From Methylumidiphilus sp963753955 (lineage in GTDB: Bacteria > Pseudomonadota > Gammaproteobacteria > Methylococcales > Methylococcaceae), in the NCBI GenBank assembly GCA_963753955.1, contig CAVWEM010000005.1, positions 1 through 64,000 on the forward strand: a stretch of 64,000 nt of DNA, given 5' to 3'. Both the position numbers and the translations under genes were made by a program. Within the stretch, counting starts at the first letter, position 1; each line of letters starts with the position of its first letter. The notes under the pieces are model-generated. The model worked only from the letters and a program-made list of their open reading frames with translations. It made no database searches and had not been told where the DNA came from. Positions 1 through 9,150 of this stretch are shown here, piece by piece.

Positions 1-587
1 GAGAAAAGAGGTTATTAGGTGGATCAAGAAATTTGGCAACAACTCCTTTCACTCGAAAACAGAGAAATAACCCAGATCTGGCATTACACAATACATGGCC
101 GTGAATTAAGCGTCCGTAGAGCCAAGGAGATCAATGCTGCGGCCAAACAATCACGCGAATACTTCAGAAACGCCAGTAATTCTAACTACTCAGTCCGACC
201 TTTATTAACATTTTATGGGGTCGCCAGCCTTAGCCGATCTCTTTTGCTTCTACTTAAACGCGATGGTGGGGAAGAGGGGCTGGCAGGTGGACATGGTCTT
301 AGGACGGTTGAATGGGGTAAACAGTTGTCAGGAGATCCAACCAAAGGATTGGGATCGTTGTTGAACCTAAAGGTACAGATTTGCTCAGGTCTTTTTAGTG
401 ATTTCATAAGAGAAACAAAAAATAGAATTTCCTTGCATGTAAATTCGGCTGGAGTTGATTGGAGATTGAATTATGATGTTCCAAACCAAGGCAAACAAAT
501 TTCACTGGGAGAACTGTTTGCGAGGATACCCGATCTTAAAATGGATTATTCTAATAGACTTGTTCCCGACCCTGTTAATTTTTTTAA

Positions 588-1586
588 TACTGCCTTATTA
601 TAGGGTATCCATACCCTACAGAAAATAGACAACCCATGGCCTTCGAAAGATTTAAAAAGCTGGATGGCAAGAAGCATGACCGCAAGATTAAGTCCGTCAT
701 CGGCATGAGCCTGCCAAAATTCAACATCCTCCTTGCGGCCTTCGCGGCGGCCTACGATGCCGTCCAACTGGAAAGGTGTCGGCAGGGCGAAATCAAGCAG
801 GTTCCAACGGGCGGGCCAAAAGGCCATCTCGACACGCCCGGGAAGAAGCTTTTCTTCATTTTGTATTACCTCAAGACATACCCCACCTTCGACGTGCTGG
901 GCTTCCTTTTCGGCTTCAGTTCGGGGCATGCCCACAACCATGTGGAGAAACTCCTGCCCGTCTTGCTGCGGAGCCTGTCGGACCTCGGCGTGCTCCCTGA
1001 GCGGTCGCCTGGGACTCCCGAGGAGTTCCTGCGACTCGTCGATAAATATGGCGACGTCATCATCGACGGGATGGAGTGCGCCTGCGTCAGGCCGCAGGAC
1101 GGGGAACTCCAGAAGGCCCGCTTCAGCGGAAAAAAAAACGCCACACGCTCCAGGCGCTCGTCCTCACGACCCTGCACCGGAAAATCCTTTTCCTCTTCTG
1201 CGTCTTCGCCGGCAGCGTCCACGACTACAAGCTCATGAAAAAGGTATTCGACCCAAAACTGAAATGGTTCCATCGAGTGAATCTGTGGCTCGACCTTGGG
1301 TTCCAAGGTGCGCAAAAAGATTATGGCGTGAAATCCAAGATAAACCTTCCACACAAAAGGCCGAAGAAATCTAAAAACAACCCGAAGCCGAAACTGACCG
1401 CCGCGCAGGTCAAACATAACCGGCAGCATGCGGGAACCCGCGTTTCCGTGGAACACGCCATCGGCGGGATGAAGGCTTTCCATTGCCTGACCCATCGGAT
1501 CAGAAACCACCTGGACTGGCTCATTGATTTCCTTTTTTGGGTTCCGGCGGGTCTTTGGAACCTAAAAATAGCCTATAATCATTAAC
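588..1586 (+). mobile_element. IS5-family insertion sequence
   Basis: An insertion of about 1 kb carries one frameshifted transposase. The boundaries are set by a candidate 4-bp TTAA target duplication (584-587 and 1587-1590), which fits the YTAR-type targets of IS5-family elements and restores the reading frame of the interrupted gene. Related inner-end sequences lie near 597-612 and 1565-1580 (ATTATAGG and its complement), but no clean terminal inverted repeat is visible, so each end could be off by up to about 15 bases. Confidence 0.6.
636..1585 (+). CDS. IS5-family DDE transposase, two frames joined by likely -1 frameshift
   Basis: Two overlapping frames encode one transposase. The first (from ATG 636) holds an N-terminal helical domain and the stretch around DVIIDGMECACVRP, which contains the first catalytic aspartate. 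The second frame continues through FAGSVHDYKLMKK and ends with the conserved VSVEHAIGGMKAF block that carries the catalytic glutamate. The change of frame falls at a run of nine A residues (about 1130-1138) and is a -1 shift, which is the usual programmed slippage arrangement in several IS5 subgroups. The full product would be about 315 residues, a normal length, so this copy may be active. Confidence 0.8.
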
Positions 1587-1865
1587 TTAACACCGGGAAC
1601 AACTCTAATGTCTCGTCGGATATCAGGTATGCATCAATCAATGAATTGTCGTTTGAGTCGAAAAATGGATTCAAGGCTAAAGTTTATAATGATAGCTTTG
1701 TAGCTTTTAGGGATGTGTACCAAAGCATGGGTTACAAAGTTGAAGCTCAAGAGAGATGGTCTGTCTTAACTTGTGATGCTGAAACATTCAAACAAAATTT
1801 GCCTCTTTTTGTTCATTCATACGTTCAGAAGATGGCCGGATTAATACCATATCTTTACATCGCAG

Positions 1866-2688
1866 GGTGGTGGGTTTAATTGATTTATTGAGATTGAAAG
1901 CAGTATCTATTTATAAACAACTCTATCACCGTGTCGTGAAGTGCTTCCAATTTTGAAAAGCAGATCGTTTTGCGCGTCAATCGCTTGATCCGGGTTCGCA
2001 ACAAAAGGTTTTTGTTTTCTATTTTTTGAGCATGCTGCTTGCCAATGACGTGCTTGTCTTTAGGGATGAGTGCGGAATAGCTGCCCCAATCGTCTGTGTA
2101 ATAGGTCCGGATATTGAATGCCTTCAAATTTGAGATCAATTGCTCGCACACCGCATCTTGGCGCCGCCCGAAAACGAACGACAGGACACAGCCTGTCACG
2201 GCATCGATGGCATACCGGAGCCAGCGTTGGTTCTTTTTGTCGCCGACGTAGCTCCATGGCTCGTCTGCCTGAACATCCATTGGAGAATCAAGGGGATGCC
2301 TGATTTCGACGGCGATCTCACGCGTACCGATGTAAGGGTTCACGGCGACCACTTCAGCGGAGCTTTTTTTTAGCGTGGAAATGACGGTGTTTTTGCCGAT
2401 ACCCAGAATGCGCGAAGTATCCCGGATGCCGCCGCCGTTCATGGCAATGTCCACAATCTGGTCTTTGACGCCAGGCTCGTAGGCCCGGTACACGCAGTCG
2501 GTCTTGAATATTCGCCCGCACTCCTTGCAGCGAAACCGGGAACGACCGCTTTGGGTGCCGTAACGGACAACCTCGGAACTGTTGCAATACTTGCACAAAA
2601 CAATTTGATACGCCATTGGAATGGTTGCCTAAGAAGCTTGAAAATTTTATGCTCTACCATACTTAATAAATCAATTAAACCCACCTCC
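1866..2688 (-). mobile_element. IS1-family insertion sequence with perfect target duplication
   Basis: An 823-bp element has nearly perfect terminal inverted repeats: GGTGGTGGGTTTAATTGATT at the left end and the complement of GGAGGTGGGTTTAATTGATT at the right. It is flanked by an 8-bp direct duplication, CATCGCAG, at 1858-1865 and 2689-2696. It holds one minus-strand transposase gene. Both ends and the duplication are intact, which points to a recent insertion. Confidence 0.92.
1885..2616 (-). CDS. IS1-family transposase, single reading frame
   Basis: The 243-residue protein begins with a zinc-finger region (CKYCNSSEV... CKECGR, residues about 8-34) like InsA, followed by a helix-turn-helix (residues about 55-80). 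The catalytic domain has DVQADEPWSYVG, a second aspartate in YYTDDWGSY, and a C-terminal block with NLLLRTRIKRLTRKT. In classical IS1 the two parts (InsA and InsB) are joined by frameshifting. Here they are one continuous frame, as in single-frame IS1 subgroups. The gene lies inside intact element ends and appears functional. Confidence 0.9.
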   Translation of the reverse strand: MAYQIVLCKYCNSSEVVRYGTQSGRSRFRCKECGRIFKTDCVYRAYEPGVKDQIVDIAMNGGGIRDTSRILGIGKNTVISTLKKSSAEVVAVNPYIGTREIAVEIRHPLDSPMDVQADEPWSYVGDKKNQRWLRYAIDAVTGCVLSFVFGRRQDAVCEQLISNLKAFNIRTYYTDDWGSYSALIPKDKHVIGKQHAQKIENKNLLLRTRIKRLTRKTICFSKLEALHDTVIELFINRYCFQSQ

Positions 2689-3079
2689 CATCGCAGAACC
2701 CTTCCCTGACAAATGCGCTTACTCCCAACTGTGCATAACTTATCTAACTGCTTATTATCTAGGGATGCTCGTTCGGTATTACCCAACACACTGGATGGCA
2801 CTTTTACAAGGCGAAAAAGGTGATGTTCTATGGCCCACCATAAATAGAGCCCAGCAATTTGTCGAAAAATCATACCCAGAATTAGTAATAGAAATGATTT
2901 ATGATATACTAAAAGAGAGGGAAAGTCCGACAAATTAAAATCCACTGTCTTAGATAATCTAACCTTTGGTGCTGGTTGCTTGGTAGTGGTCACGGAAAAG
3001 GGCCAAAGTGATCCTCAGACAAGACAAGCGAATCAATATTAACGACAACCAACTCTACAGCTATCCCGATAAGAAACCC

Positions 3080-4339
3080 ATGCAAGACATCAAACCCTAC
3101 ATCCTCGCCGTAGGCGAGCAAGCCTGTGCCGCCTCCCGCCTGATTGGCCGCGCCGACACCGCCGCGAAAAACCGCGCCCTGACCAACATCGCAGCCGCGC
3201 TCGAAGCCAACGCGCCGGAACTCATAGCCGAGAACGCCAAGGATTTGGAGGCAGGCCGCGCCAAGGGCTTGGACGCGGCGATGCTGGATCGGTTGGCTAT
3301 CACCGCGAAAAGCGTCAAATCCATGGCCGACGGCCTGCGCGAGGTGGCGGCGCTGGCCGATCCGGTGGGGGAAATCACTGGGCTGGCTTTCCGTCCTTCC
3401 GGCATCCAGGTGGGAAAGATGCGGGTGCCGCTGGGCGTCATCGGTATCATCTACGAATCCCGCCCGAACGTGACGGCGGACGCGGCGGCGTTGTGTCTGA
3501 AATCGGGCAATGCCTGCATCCTGCGCGGCGGTTCCGAATCCATCCTTTCCAACCGCGCCATTGCCGCCCTTGTCCGCGTCGGTCTGGCCGAGGCGGGACT
3601 GCCGGAGGATGCCGTGCAATTGATCGACACCACCGACCGCGCGGCGGTGGGCGAATTGCTGCGGTTGGAAAAGCATGTGGATGTGATCGTGCCGCGTGGC
3701 GGCAAGGGCTTGATCGAGCGCATCATGGCGGAATCGCGCATCCCCGTCATCAAGCATCTGGACGGCATCTGCCATGTCTACATCGACGACAAGGCCGACA
3801 GGGCCAAGGCCATCCGCATCGCCCTGAACGCCAAGACCCATCGCTATGGCGTCTGCAACGCCATGGAGACTTTGCTGGTGGCAGAAGGGATTGCCGATGC
3901 CATCTTGCCGGAACTGGCCGGGCTGTTGCGGGAAAAAGGCGTGGAGCTTCGCGGCTGCCCGAAGACGCTGGCGCTGCTGCCCGAGGCCATCGCCGCGACA
4001 GAGGAAGATTGGGACACGGAATATCTGGCCGCCATCCTGTCCATCCGCGTGGTCGAAGGCTTGGACGAGGCGATGGAGCATATCCACCGCCACAGTTCCC
4101 AGCACACCGAGGCCATTGTCACCGAGGATTACACCCGCGCCCGGCGGTTTTTGCGGGAAGTGGACTCTAGTTCGGTGATGGTCAATGCTTCCACCCGCTT
4201 CGCCGACGGCTTCGAGTACGGCCTGGGCGCGGAGATCGGCATCAGCACCGACAAACTCCACGCCCGCGGGCCGGTCGGGCTAGAAGGCTTGACCACGCAG
4301 AAATTCGTGGTGCTGGGAGACGGGCAGGTGCGCGGCTAA
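3080..4339 (+). CDS. proA: gamma-glutamyl phosphate reductase
   Basis: ProA is the cytosolic NADPH-dependent enzyme that reduces gamma-glutamyl phosphate to glutamate semialdehyde in proline synthesis. The 419-residue product has the usual length. It shows the aldehyde-dehydrogenase-like fold signatures: PLGVIGIIYESRPNVT, KSGNACILRGGSES, the HLDGICHVY segment, the catalytic cysteine region RYGVCNAMETLL, and a C-terminal FADGFEYGLGAEIGISTDKLHARGP spread over the end. The frame is open further upstream to 3008, but the ATG at 3080 (MQDIK) matches the family start. It stands alone downstream of the IS-disrupted gene. No proB is nearby. Confidence 0.96.
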   Translation: MQDIKPYILAVGEQACAASRLIGRADTAAKNRALTNIAAALEANAPELIAENAKDLEAGRAKGLDAAMLDRLAITAKSVKSMADGLREVAALADPVGEITGLAFRPSGIQVGKMRVPLGVIGIIYESRPNVTADAAALCLKSGNACILRGGSESILSNRAIAALVRVGLAEAGLPEDAVQLIDTTDRAAVGELLRLEKHVDVIVPRGGKGLIERIMAESRIPVIKHLDGICHVYIDDKADRAKAIRIALNAKTHRYGVCNAMETLLVAEGIADAILPELAGLLREKGVELRGCPKTLALLPEAIAATEEDWDTEYLAAILSIRVVEGLDEAMEHIHRHSSQHTEAIVTEDYTRARRFLREVDSSSVMVNASTRFADGFEYGLGAEIGISTDKLHARGPVGLEGLTTQKFVVLGDGQVRG

Positions 4340-4460
4340 AAAAACGGCGGAAGGGGATGTCCGTATGTTGCTGGACATCTACCGGCGCTATTTCGCGCCT
4401 GCTTGATGGCAGGCTGGATGACGGAAACAGGGATGTTTTCGTCTCACCCTCCCTTGCGGA

Positions 4461-4685
4461 TCAAAAAACACAACACCCCCTCTTTCTCTTCCCGGTGCAA
4501 CAAGGCATGGCCGCTTGTTCGACGAACACGCCGAAATCCAACACGGCGGCAGGGTCGGTCGCCAACACCCGCACCACTTTCCCTTGCTCCAAGGCCTGCA
4601 AAGCCTTCTTCAGCCGCAGCAAGGGCAAAGGACACATCAGCCCGCAAGCGTCCACCTCAAAATCAAATTCCAAGCTTGTCATCAT
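4461..4685 (-). CDS. TusA/SirA-family sulfur carrier protein
   Basis: This small protein of about 74 residues has the TusA signature DACGLMCPLPLLRLKKAL, in which the Cys of the CPxP motif carries the persulfide. The fold is the ~75-residue beta-alpha-beta TusA type. A GGAAGG ribosome site precedes an ATGATG pair (4685 or 4682), which decides the start. It is divergent from cysG with about 50 bp between them, so the two may share a promoter region. A role in sulfur relay or tRNA thiolation is inferred from family membership. The C-terminus contains two extra cysteines (PCCTGKRKRGCC) that are not typical and could be a frame error near the end. Confidence 0.8.
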   Translation of the reverse strand: MMTSLEFDFEVDACGLMCPLPLLRLKKALQALEQGKVVRVLATDPAAVLDFGVFVEQAAMPCCTGKRKRGCCVF

Positions 4686-4735
4686 TTCAACCTTCCGGTA
4701 TACGAAGTCCCCGATTTTATCAAAAGCCAACCGCG

Positions 4736-6115
4736 ATGGATTATTTGCCCATTTTTTTCAAGCTCGTCGGCCAACCCTGCCTGATCGTCGGCGGCGGCGA
4801 AATCGCCGCACGGAAAACCGCGACACTGCGGCAGGCCGGCGGAACGGTCACGATCATTTCCCCAACCCTGGCCGAATCCCTGCATAGTTTAAGGGATGAG
4901 GAGCAGATTTCATGGATTGAAAAGCCATTCGCCCCGGAGGATGTCGCTGGCTTCAAACTGGTGGTCGCAGCCACTGCCGACCGCTCCGTCAACGAGAGCG
5001 TTTCCCGCGCCGCCCAGTCCCGCGACATTCCGGTCAACGTGGTCGATTGCCCGGAGTTGTGCAGCTTCATCTTTCCCGCCATCATTGACCGCTCGCCCAT
5101 CGTCGCAGCCATTTCCTCGGGCGGCGCATCCCCGGTGATGGCGCGGTTGTTGCGCATCAAATTGGAAGCCTTGGTTCCACCCGGCTACGGTACGTTGGCC
5201 CGCCTCGCCGAGCGCTTCCGCCACAAGGCCAAACAAGCCATCCCCGACGGCGGACTGCGCCGGAGGTTTTGGGAAGATGCCCTGCAAGGCGAGGTCGCCG
5301 ACCTGGTCTTGGCCGGGCGGGAAGATGATGCCGCCAATCGCCTGGAAGAGCGCTTGCGGGAACCAAACAAGAAAACCGGCATGGTGTTTCTGGTGGGGGC
5401 AGGCCCCGGCGATCCGGACTTGCTGACCCTGCGCGCCTTGCGCTTGATGCAAGAGGCTGACGTGGTGGTTTATGACCGGTTGGTGTCGCCGGAGATCTTA
5501 GGGTTGGTGCGCAAGGATGCCGAGAAAATCTACGCCGGCAAGCAAAGCAGCCGCCACACCCTGCCCCAAGAGCAAATCAACCGCCTCCTCGCCGACTTCG
5601 CCAAAGCCGGGCTGCGCGTGGTGCGGCTGAAAGGCGGCGACCCGTTCATCTTCGGGCGCGGGGGCGAGGAAATAGAGACGCTGATGGCGGAAGGCATCCA
5701 TTTCCAAGTCGTGCCCGGCATCACCGCCGCGTCAGGCTGCGCGGCCTATGCCGGCATCCCGCTGACACATCGTGACTACGCCCAATCCTGCGTCTTCGTC
5801 ACCGGCCATCTTAAGGATGGCAGCATAGACCTGGAATGGGAGCGGTTGGCGGTGCCTAACCAGACTTTGGTGATTTACATGGGTCTGCAAGGTTTGGAGC
5901 AAATCTGCGCGGGGCTCATCGCTCACGGCTGCCCACCGGATTTGCCCGCCGCCCTGATCCAGCAAGGCACCACCCGCCATCAAAAAGTGCTGACCGGGAC
6001 GCTGGCCGACCTGCCCGCAATAGTCGCCAACACGGACGTGAAAGCCCCTACCTTGGTCATTGTGGGCAATGTCGTGCGGCTGCGTGAGAAGCTGGCTTGG
6101 TTTGGGGCAGGCTGA
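4736..6115 (+). CDS. cysG: siroheme synthase (trifunctional CysG)
   Basis: The 459-residue protein joins two enzymes. The N-terminal half (residues about 1-210) is the precorrin-2 dehydrogenase/ferrochelatase part, with an NAD-binding LIVGGGEIAARK motif. The C-terminal half (about 215-459) is uroporphyrinogen III methyltransferase, with VGAGPGDPDLLTLRAL, VVYDRLVSPEIL, RLKGGDPFIFGRGGEE and VPGITAASGCAAYAGIPLTHR. Together these make siroheme from uroporphyrinogen III. Siroheme is the cofactor of the sulfite reductase encoded at the right edge of the window. The frame is open upstream to 4403, but ATG 4736 gives the family N-terminus MDYLPIFFKL. No clear ribosome site is seen. Confidence 0.96.
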   Translation: MDYLPIFFKLVGQPCLIVGGGEIAARKTATLRQAGGTVTIISPTLAESLHSLRDEEQISWIEKPFAPEDVAGFKLVVAATADRSVNESVSRAAQSRDIPVNVVDCPELCSFIFPAIIDRSPIVAAISSGGASPVMARLLRIKLEALVPPGYGTLARLAERFRHKAKQAIPDGGLRRRFWEDALQGEVADLVLAGREDDAANRLEERLREPNKKTGMVFLVGAGPGDPDLLTLRALRLMQEADVVVYDRLVSPEILGLVRKDAEKIYAGKQSSRHTLPQEQINRLLADFAKAGLRVVRLKGGDPFIFGRGGEEIETLMAEGIHFQVVPGITAASGCAAYAGIPLTHRDYAQSCVFVTGHLKDGSIDLEWERLAVPNQTLVIYMGLQGLEQICAGLIAHGCPPDLPAALIQQGTTRHQKVLTGTLADLPAIVANTDVKAPTLVIVGNVVRLREKLAWFGAG

Positions 6116-6310
6116 CATTCGCCTAGTCAAATTCGCAGGGGGGGAGGCCATCACTTAGTTTTTATTTAGGGATGCCTTACGCCTAAAATGGCTTAACAAT
6201 GTTGCCATGCCCATGGCTGACAAACTGCTCCATCCAACCAAGCCGATGATGCCACCGATTTGGGGTTTCCAAAAAATTTTTTCATGGCTCACAAAACACA
6301 AGGGCCTCGT

Positions 6311-7447
6311 TCAGGTTGCAGTGCCTTCTTGTCCAGTGAGTGAATGCCTTTTTCTATCAATAGGAACGATTAACACCATGTAAAAAATGCCAGCCAGTAT
6401 GATACAGGCCAACGCACTGGCAACACCCATCCACCGCCCAAGCCCAAAATTGATTGGCAGACTCTCAAGGATAGCTATGACAAGAAAGTGGATGAGATAA
6501 ATTGGATAAGACAGCTCGCCGATAACCCGATCAATTTTCTGGTTCCCGAACACAAAAAACAGAATTGGAATTGCAAATGTCCAAAAAGGGTAGGTGATTA
6601 ATAATCCTGATAATTCCAAACCTGGAATAACTGGAAAAATGCAGGCTTCCAATAGAACGTGAATATACAATAATGACAGGATGGTGACGGCACCAATCAG
6701 ATATGGAAACAGGGAAACACAGCGAAACCGCTGAGATGGATGATGTGGTGCCATTCGTGCATACAGTCGGTATCCGAGCATTCCGAAGATAAACAAGCTA
6801 ATCTCAAAAGGGAAGAAACGGTAGTTCCACGGATCGTGGGCCAGACCCATACGCCAATATGCGAACAGCCGGGCTACGAGAGCGCCAAGCGCAATACAAG
6901 CCAGCCATCGACTACGCGCTAGGTTCAAATAGGGGGCAAAAGCATAAAATGTAAGCTCCAATCCGACTGACCAACATTGCGGAATCAATAGATAGTACCA
7001 AAGGGGGTTGGCATCCTGTCTGAAGTTATCGGTAAAGTGGATTTGACCACCGAAATCGTGACTGAAGAATAAAATCCAGTCTTGGCCGATCAATGTCATA
7101 TTGGAAAAAGCGGTTAACAAAAACCCAACCGCTCCATTGCGGTCAAGAGGATGGGTGACATAAGGGGTCAGCAACAGCCAATTATGGTAAAGCAGCCCGC
7201 TAATCGTACTGAGCGCAACGGTTCCAACAAGCACAATCCAGTAGGGAGGAAAAATCCGCATAATCCTGCTTACATAAAAATCCTGTGGCGTGGCGTAGCG
7301 GGTTGATAGCACCATCGCCATATAAAAGCCTGAAATTATGTAGAATATTTGAACGGCCTGCACGCCATCATGCATCTGCCAAGGGAAGACGGCACCTGCA
7401 TGGGCGGCAACCACACACAGGGCTAAATATACGCGGACAATCCCCAT
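6311..7447 (-). CDS. acyltransferase family 3 membrane protein (OafA/YrhL-like)
   Basis: This is an integral membrane protein of about 378 residues with roughly ten hydrophobic segments. It begins with MGIVRVYLALCVVAAHAG, the typical first helix whose histidine is essential in this family, followed by QIFYIISGFYMA and the YVSRIMRIFPPYW motif. It ends with a hydrophobic helix and a short charged tail. Family members acylate sugars of lipopolysaccharide O-antigen, exopolysaccharide or glycans, using cytosolic acyl-CoA. The actual substrate cannot be told. The ATG at 7447 is preferred over the upstream start at 7456. It is a stand-alone gene of lower GC content than its surroundings, which may indicate transfer. 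Confidence 0.88.
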   Translation of the reverse strand: MGIVRVYLALCVVAAHAGAVFPWQMHDGVQAVQIFYIISGFYMAMVLSTRYATPQDFYVSRIMRIFPPYWIVLVGTVALSTISGLLYHNWLLLTPYVTHPLDRNGAVGFLLTAFSNMTLIGQDWILFFSHDFGGQIHFTDNFRQDANPLWYYLLIPQCWSVGLELTFYAFAPYLNLARSRWLACIALGALVARLFAYWRMGLAHDPWNYRFFPFEISLFIFGMLGYRLYARMAPHHPSQRFRCVSLFPYLIGAVTILSLLYIHVLLEACIFPVIPGLELSGLLITYPFWTFAIPILFFVFGNQKIDRVIGELSYPIYLIHFLVIAILESLPINFGLGRWMGVASALACIILAGIFYMVLIVPIDRKRHSLTGQEGTAT

Positions 7448-7567
7448 CAAACACACTCACAAGTTTTTTATACAATTCTTGCCATACCTGGCAAGCCAAC
7501 TGTCCGGCTAGTTTTGGGGACGCTTCCGTGTGAATCACTACAGCTTGCGGATAGCAGAGGAACCAGT

Positions 7568-8005
7568 TCAAGGCAGGCATTTAATGGTCAGAGAGTTAAT
7601 CGCCCGGTGGAAATTCTGCTCGCCTAGGTGATGTTCTTTTTTCCCCGCCCCGAAGCTGATTTCCTGGTCGCTGTAGCTTTCCGGCTTCTCGCCCCAGGCT
7701 TTCAGCGCCTCGCCGTGGTAAGCTTGGCCTCCACTGTTTTCTTTGTAGTTTTCCTGGCGGAAGGCCAACACCTGCGCCTTCGGGCCTACCTCCAGGCTTT
7801 CGATGCGATTGCCCCAGTTCTCGTTGTTTATGGTGGCCAGCGAGGGCAGTTGCGCAGGGCCTTCGAGGCGGACATGGTTGCCGCCGAGTTCGGTCTTGTC
7901 GTAGATATCCAGCCAGCAGTCGCCCGCCTGGGCCGTTTGCGCCAAGGATAGCGCCACCAGGAACAATCCGGCGGCCGCCAAGGAATGTGAAATTTGTCTG
8001 CGCAT
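7568..8005 (-). CDS. secreted beta/gamma-crystallin-like protein
   Basis: The 145-residue product has a signal peptide (MRRQISHSLAAAGLFLVALS ending in AQA) and a mature part that starts GDCWLDIYDK. The pattern of aromatic residues, LGGNHVRLEGPAQLPSL, NWGNRIESLEVGP and a second half with FGAGKKEHHLG, resembles a beta/gamma-crystallin fold, which often binds calcium. Two cysteines (mature N-terminus and KCLP end) could form a disulfide. The start is ATG 8005 because AAGGTGA lies six bases upstream; an upstream ATG at 8023 is less likely. The function is unknown and the fold call is an inference from pattern. Confidence 0.6.
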   Translation of the reverse strand: MRRQISHSLAAAGLFLVALSLAQTAQAGDCWLDIYDKTELGGNHVRLEGPAQLPSLATINNENWGNRIESLEVGPKAQVLAFRQENYKENSGGQAYHGEALKAWGEKPESYSDQEISFGAGKKEHHLGEQNFHRAINSLTIKCLP

Positions 8006-8164
8006 AATAATCACCTTTTTCATGTTTTTGTGGGCTGGGGCGGATTCTGTGGGAGGAAGCCCGTGCGCTCATGGCACAGCGCCCGTCATTTCCATGACAG
8101 CAGCCATCTTGGGCGAGTTCCGGGCTTACGGCAATCAGCATTTTTCCGCAGGAAAAGGGCTTAA

Positions 8165-9145
8165 TCAACGCTTCCCCCTTCCTATAAACTCCCCAAACGC
8201 CCGGCTGCCATCGCCGGTGGGAATCGTATTGACCACCTTCAATGCCGAGGCGTCGATGACGGACACGCTGTTGCCCATCCAATTGGCGACATACATATGC
8301 TTGCCGTTGGGATGGGCTGCGATGCCTTCCGGGTATTCGCCGACTTTCACCGTGCCGGCTGGCGTCAAAGCCACCGCGTCGATGACGGACACGGAACTAT
8401 CGAGCAGGTTGGTGACGAACAACCGTCCTTGCGCCTCACCCACCGCGTAAGGCCGGTCGCCGACAGTGACGGTTTTGACCAAGGCAAAGGTCGCCAGATC
8501 CACCACCGAGACATCGTTGCTTTCCACATTGGCCGAATACAGCTTGGTGCCGTCTGCGGAAAGATGGATGCCGAAGGGATGCTTGCCTACTGCAACCGTG
8601 CGGGTCACTGCGAAGGTTTTCAGGTCGATCTCCGACAGGGTGTTGTCGTCGCGGTTGGAGACATATAGGTTGCGCCCGTCGCGGCTCGCCGCAAGCCCCG
8701 CCGGGATGTTGCCGACTTTGATGCGGCGGACAATCGAGCGGGCCTTAAGATCCATCACGGCGATGTTGCGCTCAAACCAATCCGCCGCAAAGGCATACTG
8801 GCCATCCGCGCTCAGGGCCACGCCGACGCCGCCGGTTCCCACCGGCACAAGGCCTATGATTTTGCGGGTTTGCCCGTCGATGATCGTGACATCTTTGCTG
8901 CCCGGATTTGCCACGCAGACTGTTGCCCCATCCGCGCTGACCGCCACGCCGGCGGGTTCGGAACCGGGCGGCAAGGCCAGCGTGTCGATGATCTTGCCAG
9001 ATCCAGTGTCGATGACCGAGACACTATTCCCCTTCTGGTTGGTGATGTAGGCGAAAGGCTCGGCCTGCGCCACACCGCTTAATAAAAAGGCGGCGGCCAA
9101 AGCCGCCGCCCCCTTCGTCAAGGCTGGATGCTTGAGGAAAGCCAT
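8165..9145 (-). CDS. periplasmic YVTN/YncE-type beta-propeller protein
   Basis: The 326-residue protein has a signal peptide (MAFLKHPALTKGAAALAAAF, ending AQAEP) followed by about seven repeats of 40 residues. Each contains an SVIDT- or VAVSADG-like pattern (for example AYITNQKGNSVSVIDTGSGK, LYSANVESNDVSVVDL, MYVANWMGNSVSVIDAS). These are YVTN-family propeller blades. Such proteins are frequent near periplasmic quinoprotein oxidation systems. The start is ATG 9145. The gene begins five bases after the end of the MxaD-like gene, so the two are very likely cotranscribed. No catalytic residues are apparent, and the role is probably scaffolding or binding. Confidence 0.88.
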   Translation of the reverse strand: MAFLKHPALTKGAAALAAAFLLSGVAQAEPFAYITNQKGNSVSVIDTGSGKIIDTLALPPGSEPAGVAVSADGATVCVANPGSKDVTIIDGQTRKIIGLVPVGTGGVGVALSADGQYAFAADWFERNIAVMDLKARSIVRRIKVGNIPAGLAASRDGRNLYVSNRDDNTLSEIDLKTFAVTRTVAVGKHPFGIHLSADGTKLYSANVESNDVSVVDLATFALVKTVTVGDRPYAVGEAQGRLFVTNLLDSSVSVIDAVALTPAGTVKVGEYPEGIAAHPNGKHMYVANWMGNSVSVIDASALKVVNTIPTGDGSRAFGEFIGRGKR

Positions 9146-9150
9146 GGCGC

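Larger units (their letters stand above)
19..2938 (+). pseudogene. YaaC-like protein gene split by two insertion sequences
   Basis: Three coding pieces on the same strand join in frame once two insertion sequences are removed: about 19-587, about 1587-1865, and 2697-2938. At the first junction TTAA occurs on both sides (584-587 and 1587-1590) and joining there restores the frame (residues VNFFN then TGNNS). At the second junction an 8-bp duplication, CATCGCAG, flanks the IS1 element, and removing it gives LYIA followed by EPFPD. The rebuilt protein is about 370 residues and soluble. Its C-terminal part (YYLGMLVRYYPTHW, then GD, and a final ..YPELVIEMI..) resembles the YaaC family, whose function is unknown. 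The start is GTG at 19 behind an AGAGG-like ribosome site, with a stop codon at 16-18. The sequence is AT-richer than the later genes. The family name is from memory of its motifs; the interrupted-gene structure is seen directly. Confidence 0.75.

Noticed and set aside
2990..4261. Open frame of 423 codons opposite proA
   Set aside because: It is a shadow of proA, with no domain and no ribosome site.
4357..4460. Start of a gene after proA reading MLLDIYRRYFAPA
   Set aside because: Stops after 13 codons and lies opposite the region following the TusA-like gene; no extension in another frame was convincing.
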